NCBI RefSeq assembly: GCF_030247185.1
Contig: NC_080572.1
Location: forward strand, 125,862,405 to 125,926,404
DNA: 64,000 bases
Reading direction: 5' to 3'
DNA from: Malaya genurostris
Lineage: Eukaryota; Arthropoda; Insecta; Diptera; Culicidae
Shown here: piece after piece, positions 61,036-64,000 of the stretch
How positions within the stretch are numbered: the stretch's first letter is position 1
Layout: each line of letters opens with the position of its first letter
The notes under the pieces: generated by a model
Database searches by the model: none
What the model saw: only the letters and a program-made list of their open reading frames with translations
What the model was told of the DNA's origin: nothing
Translations under genes and position numbers: made by a program

Positions 61036-62900
61036 AATCATAAGAGAATTGGCAGATGATGGCGTGGTTTCAGTTACTGGACACAAAGCTATTGATCTGC
61101 AAAAAACATTGCAAGATACCTTAGATAACTTGTCCGTTTGGGCTGTTCATCTGGGTATCGAATTCTCTGCGGAGAAAACAGAGCTGGTCGTCTTTCAAGA
61201 AAGCGTGATCCCACACAGCTTCAGCTTCATATAATGGGAAGAATGATCCAACAGGTTTCGACTTTCAAATACCTCGGGGTGTGGTTTGATTCCTAATGCA
61301 CGTGGGGAGGACACATTAGGTATCTGATAACAAAATGCCAACAAAGAGTTAATTTTCTTCGAACAATAACAGAATCTTGGTGGGGTGTTCATCCGGAAGA
61401 TGTAATAAAATTGTATCAGACAACGATACTTTCCGTAATGGAATATGGATGCGTTTGCTTTCGTTCCGCTGCAAACTCTCATATTATCAAACTGGAGCGA
61501 ATTCAGTATCGTTGTTTGCGAATTGCTTTAGGCTGCATGCATTCGACACATACAATGAGTCTTGAAGTTCTGGCGGGAGTTCTTCTATTGAAAGATCGTT
61601 TTTGGGAGCTTTCATCGCGAATGCTAATAAGATGTGAGGTACTGAATTTCCTGGTTATTAATAACTTCGAAAGGCTAGTTGAGCTTCAATCTCAAACAAG
61701 ATGCATGACAGTATATTTTAATTACATGTCACAGGAGATCGACCCTTCAAGATATATTCCTATCCGTGACAACCTCCTAAATGTCCCTGACTCAACTTTA
61801 TTTTTCGACACATCCATGCAGCGCGAAGTTCGTGGAATCTCGGAACACCTACGATCGTTGGAAATCCCAAAAATATTTACAAGTATTTTCAGGCATATTG
61901 ACTCTGAGGAAATATTTTACATGGACGGATCACGAATTGAAGAGGCTACTGGATTTGGTATATTCAACAACAATGTTTCGGCTTCACTTAGGCTTCAAAA
62001 ACCTGCATCTGTTTATATAGCAGAGTTAGCAGCAGTTCATTATAGTTTGTGTATAATCGTCACATTATCTCCAAACCATTATTTTCTCTTCACAGATAGT
62101 CTGAGTGCAATTGAATCCATTCGCTCAAACGCTTCTGGCAAAAATAAACCGTTTTTCTTGGGCAAAATAAAACAATACCTGAACGACATTTTGAATAATA
62201 ATTATCAAATCACAATAGTTTGGGTCCCAGCTCATTGCTCCATTCCAGGCAATGAAAGAGCCGATAGCTTAGCCAAACGTAGAGCTATTGAGGCTGAAAT
62301 TTATGAGAGACCGATTGCTTTCAACGAATTTTATTGCGCGTCTCGCCAAAGAACACTTGCCATCTGGCAAACTTCTTGGGATAAATATGATCTGGGTCGG
62401 TGGATGCACTCAGTTATTCCTAAAATATCGACAAAGGCATGGTTCAGGGGATTGGACGTGAGTAGGGATTTCATTCGTGTGATGTCCTGGCTCATGTCCA
62501 ATCACTACATGTCAGATGCACATCTCCTTCGAATTGGACTTTCCGAGACTAATCATTGTGCTTGTGGCGAAGGTTCGTGATGTCAGATCTAAACTAATAA
62601 ATTCCTTGCGTACTCAAGGTAGACTATCCAACTTCTGTATCATTTCATCAAGTCCATTGGAGTTCCAATTCAAATCATATTTTATGTTGTTCTCCTTTCT
62701 CTTCCATAAGTTCAACCAATAGCCAGCAATACTATATTGAAAAAAAGTAATGAACTAATACAAACAAACCTGAAATAGTTATAAGATTGAAGATTTATTG
62801 AACCTAACTAATGAATACTAACATACTAATATGATATTCGAGATGTATTAAGGTTTAAAGTACCATGTATTGTGGATGCCACCTCAAAACCTTCGTGCGG
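61036..62900 (+). pseudogene. LOA/Lian-like retrotransposon, copy 2: RT C-terminus and RNase H
   Basis: Collinear with 4920-6760. It starts RELADDGVVSVTGHKAIDLQ. A 1-nt deletion near 61190 shifts the frame, and a stop replaces a Lys codon near 61292. From about 61411 a 389-codon frame is open: ILSVMEYGCVCFRSAANSH, the RNase H motifs FYMDGS (where copy 1 has FYTDGS), AELAAVHYSL, FTDSLSAIES and GNERADSLAKR. The C-terminus is cut at CACGEG by a deletion of about 40 bp near 62575, and a further 60-bp deletion lies near 62630. The 3' UTR resembles copy 1 up to about 62800, without a poly(A) that I can see. Confidence 0.9.
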
Positions 62901-64000
62901 GTGCGAAAAAGGCAAGCAAGCGTGATAAATTTCCCTCATTATTTCCAAAAGTTATAGAAAACTTTGTTTTTCAGTTATTTTTGGTAATCTCACGCTGTTG
63001 AAAATTTAATCCCAAATTCCTGATCATATTTTCGATAACTTGTAGAAAAAATTATGTTGTTGAGATAAGTACATCAAGAGATATTCGAGATAAAGTTCTG
63101 CCCATTCTTGTACAGGGTAAATTTTGAAATAGTAAAGTAAGATATTTTCACGACAAAATTGATTTTAAACTCCTTTTGTTCGGGTTTCCTCGCATAATCT
63201 GAACATTGGTAGAACAAGTAATCTTGCAGCAATGATTGGCTACACTGCAAATTGCTACTATGTTTTGTATATCAAAGCTGCTACCCATTTGTTGTGGATT
63301 CTAGAAGAGTGATGAGCGGAAAAAGGTAAACCACACGAAACTCAGTCATCTCATCACCAAAAGCTTCCTCGCCCCTTGAACCTCATCGGCCGCATCCAAT
63401 GGCATCAGCGCACCAAACGAATCCATCAGAAACTCATCGCACTAGACCGCAGCATCCTTCAAACAGGGTGCGATCAGAAGTACGAGTGTGGGTGGGACTT
63501 TGTTCTAGCATTATTTATTTCCCGGGGATAACGACGTGTTCGCTTCTGGCAGTGCAAGCGTGCAGATATTCGTGCTACCAACATCGAACTACCATACTGC
63601 CGGCATTAAGTCCGCAGTGTAAAGCAGTATTGGGTTTGTCTTTTGGTATTGCTCCTAGACTTGCGTGTGACTGGGTGTGAGAACCTGCAGACTGTGTTGG
63701 CTGATGCTGCCGGATTAAGCCAACTGCCGTACCATCTGGATAGAACACGAATGGTTTGGGCACAGCGGTTTGTTCAAATTGTTGTCTGAATGAGATATGC
63801 TGCTTCCGTTTTTTTGTTCATCCATTCTTGCGGGAGAGTTGGAAGCGACCAGCTAGATGAGTGTGGCTTTCTTGATGAAGCAAATATTTCGACGCTGATG
63901 GATGAGTATTAATGTAGAGATTCCTACGAAAAATGAGATTATTTCGAAATGCTTTTCCGGCTAGCACTACTACCGATGAATAAAGTTTTATTAATACATT
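62901..64000. other. Intergenic, no recognisable gene
   Basis: About 63020-63145 is a reversed, diverged copy of interspersed repeat family 2 ('gataaagttctgcccattct', 'gggtaaattttgaaatagt'). The frames at 63399-63763 on both strands have no recognised motif; the region is less AT-rich than its surroundings, so an exon cannot be excluded. Confidence 0.4.

Noticed and set aside
63399..63763. Overlapping frames on both strands in less AT-rich sequence
   Set aside because: No motif on either strand; could be an exon but cannot be supported.

Overview
The window is AT-rich nuclear DNA from an animal, most likely a culicine mosquito (Aedes-like). This rests on the mix of repeats: Jockey, JAM1-like RTE and LOA/Lian-like non-LTR retrotransposons, irritans-like and rosa-like mariners, a tRNA-related SINE, hAT-type MITEs, and a mosquito-type interspersed repeat carrying (CA)n. 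The species is an inference from recalled families, not from a search. I see no host protein gene with convincing exons. The only host-gene sequences are truncated histone H2A and H2B fragments near 35.5-36.4 kb. Almost everything recognisable is a mobile element, intact, broken or nested.

Layout. 0-1.3 kb: CA-bearing interspersed repeats, one expanded into a (CA)n microsatellite. 4.0-7.7 kb: a CR1/Jockey-group non-LTR remnant split by a 5'-truncated RNase H-bearing element with a target duplication and poly(A). 9.35-14.0 kb: a near full-length Jockey-clade element with intact ORF1 and decayed ORF2. 14.6-16.4 kb: (CA)n, an RTE endonuclease fragment, a mariner remnant and (AT)n. 20.8-25.6 kb: a tandem duplication with a dead mariner at its junction. 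27.2-28.2 kb: a MITE inside an interspersed repeat. 28.5-31.25 kb: a long decayed RTE. 32.2-35.4 kb: a second decayed Jockey. 35.5-36.5 kb: histone pieces. 39.6-42.2 kb: two hAT-type non-autonomous elements. 42.8-44.7 kb: two abutting rosa-like mariner derivatives with unusual long terminal repeats. 46.2 kb: a tRNA-like unit. 46.8-48.8 kb: a foldback element with 9-bp target duplications. 50.2-51.7 kb: an almost perfect (TTTGTCC)n array. 56.3-56.6 kb: a perfect 100-bp inverted repeat. 58.0-62.9 kb: LOA/I-like non-LTR pieces flanking a 1-kb array of 266-bp units.

The most interesting item is that array at 59343-60366. Each 266-bp unit contains a sequence that folds by hand into a complete type III hammerhead self-cleaving ribozyme: GUC cleavage triplet, CUGAUGA and GAAA cores, and all three helices. 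Two full copies lie on the minus strand and one on the plus strand, with two partial copies at a central inversion, and the whole is flanked by an 11-bp direct repeat. This looks like a retrozyme-type element that spreads through self-cleaved, probably circular, RNA. All coordinates and folds are hand-derived; no alignment or folding software was used.
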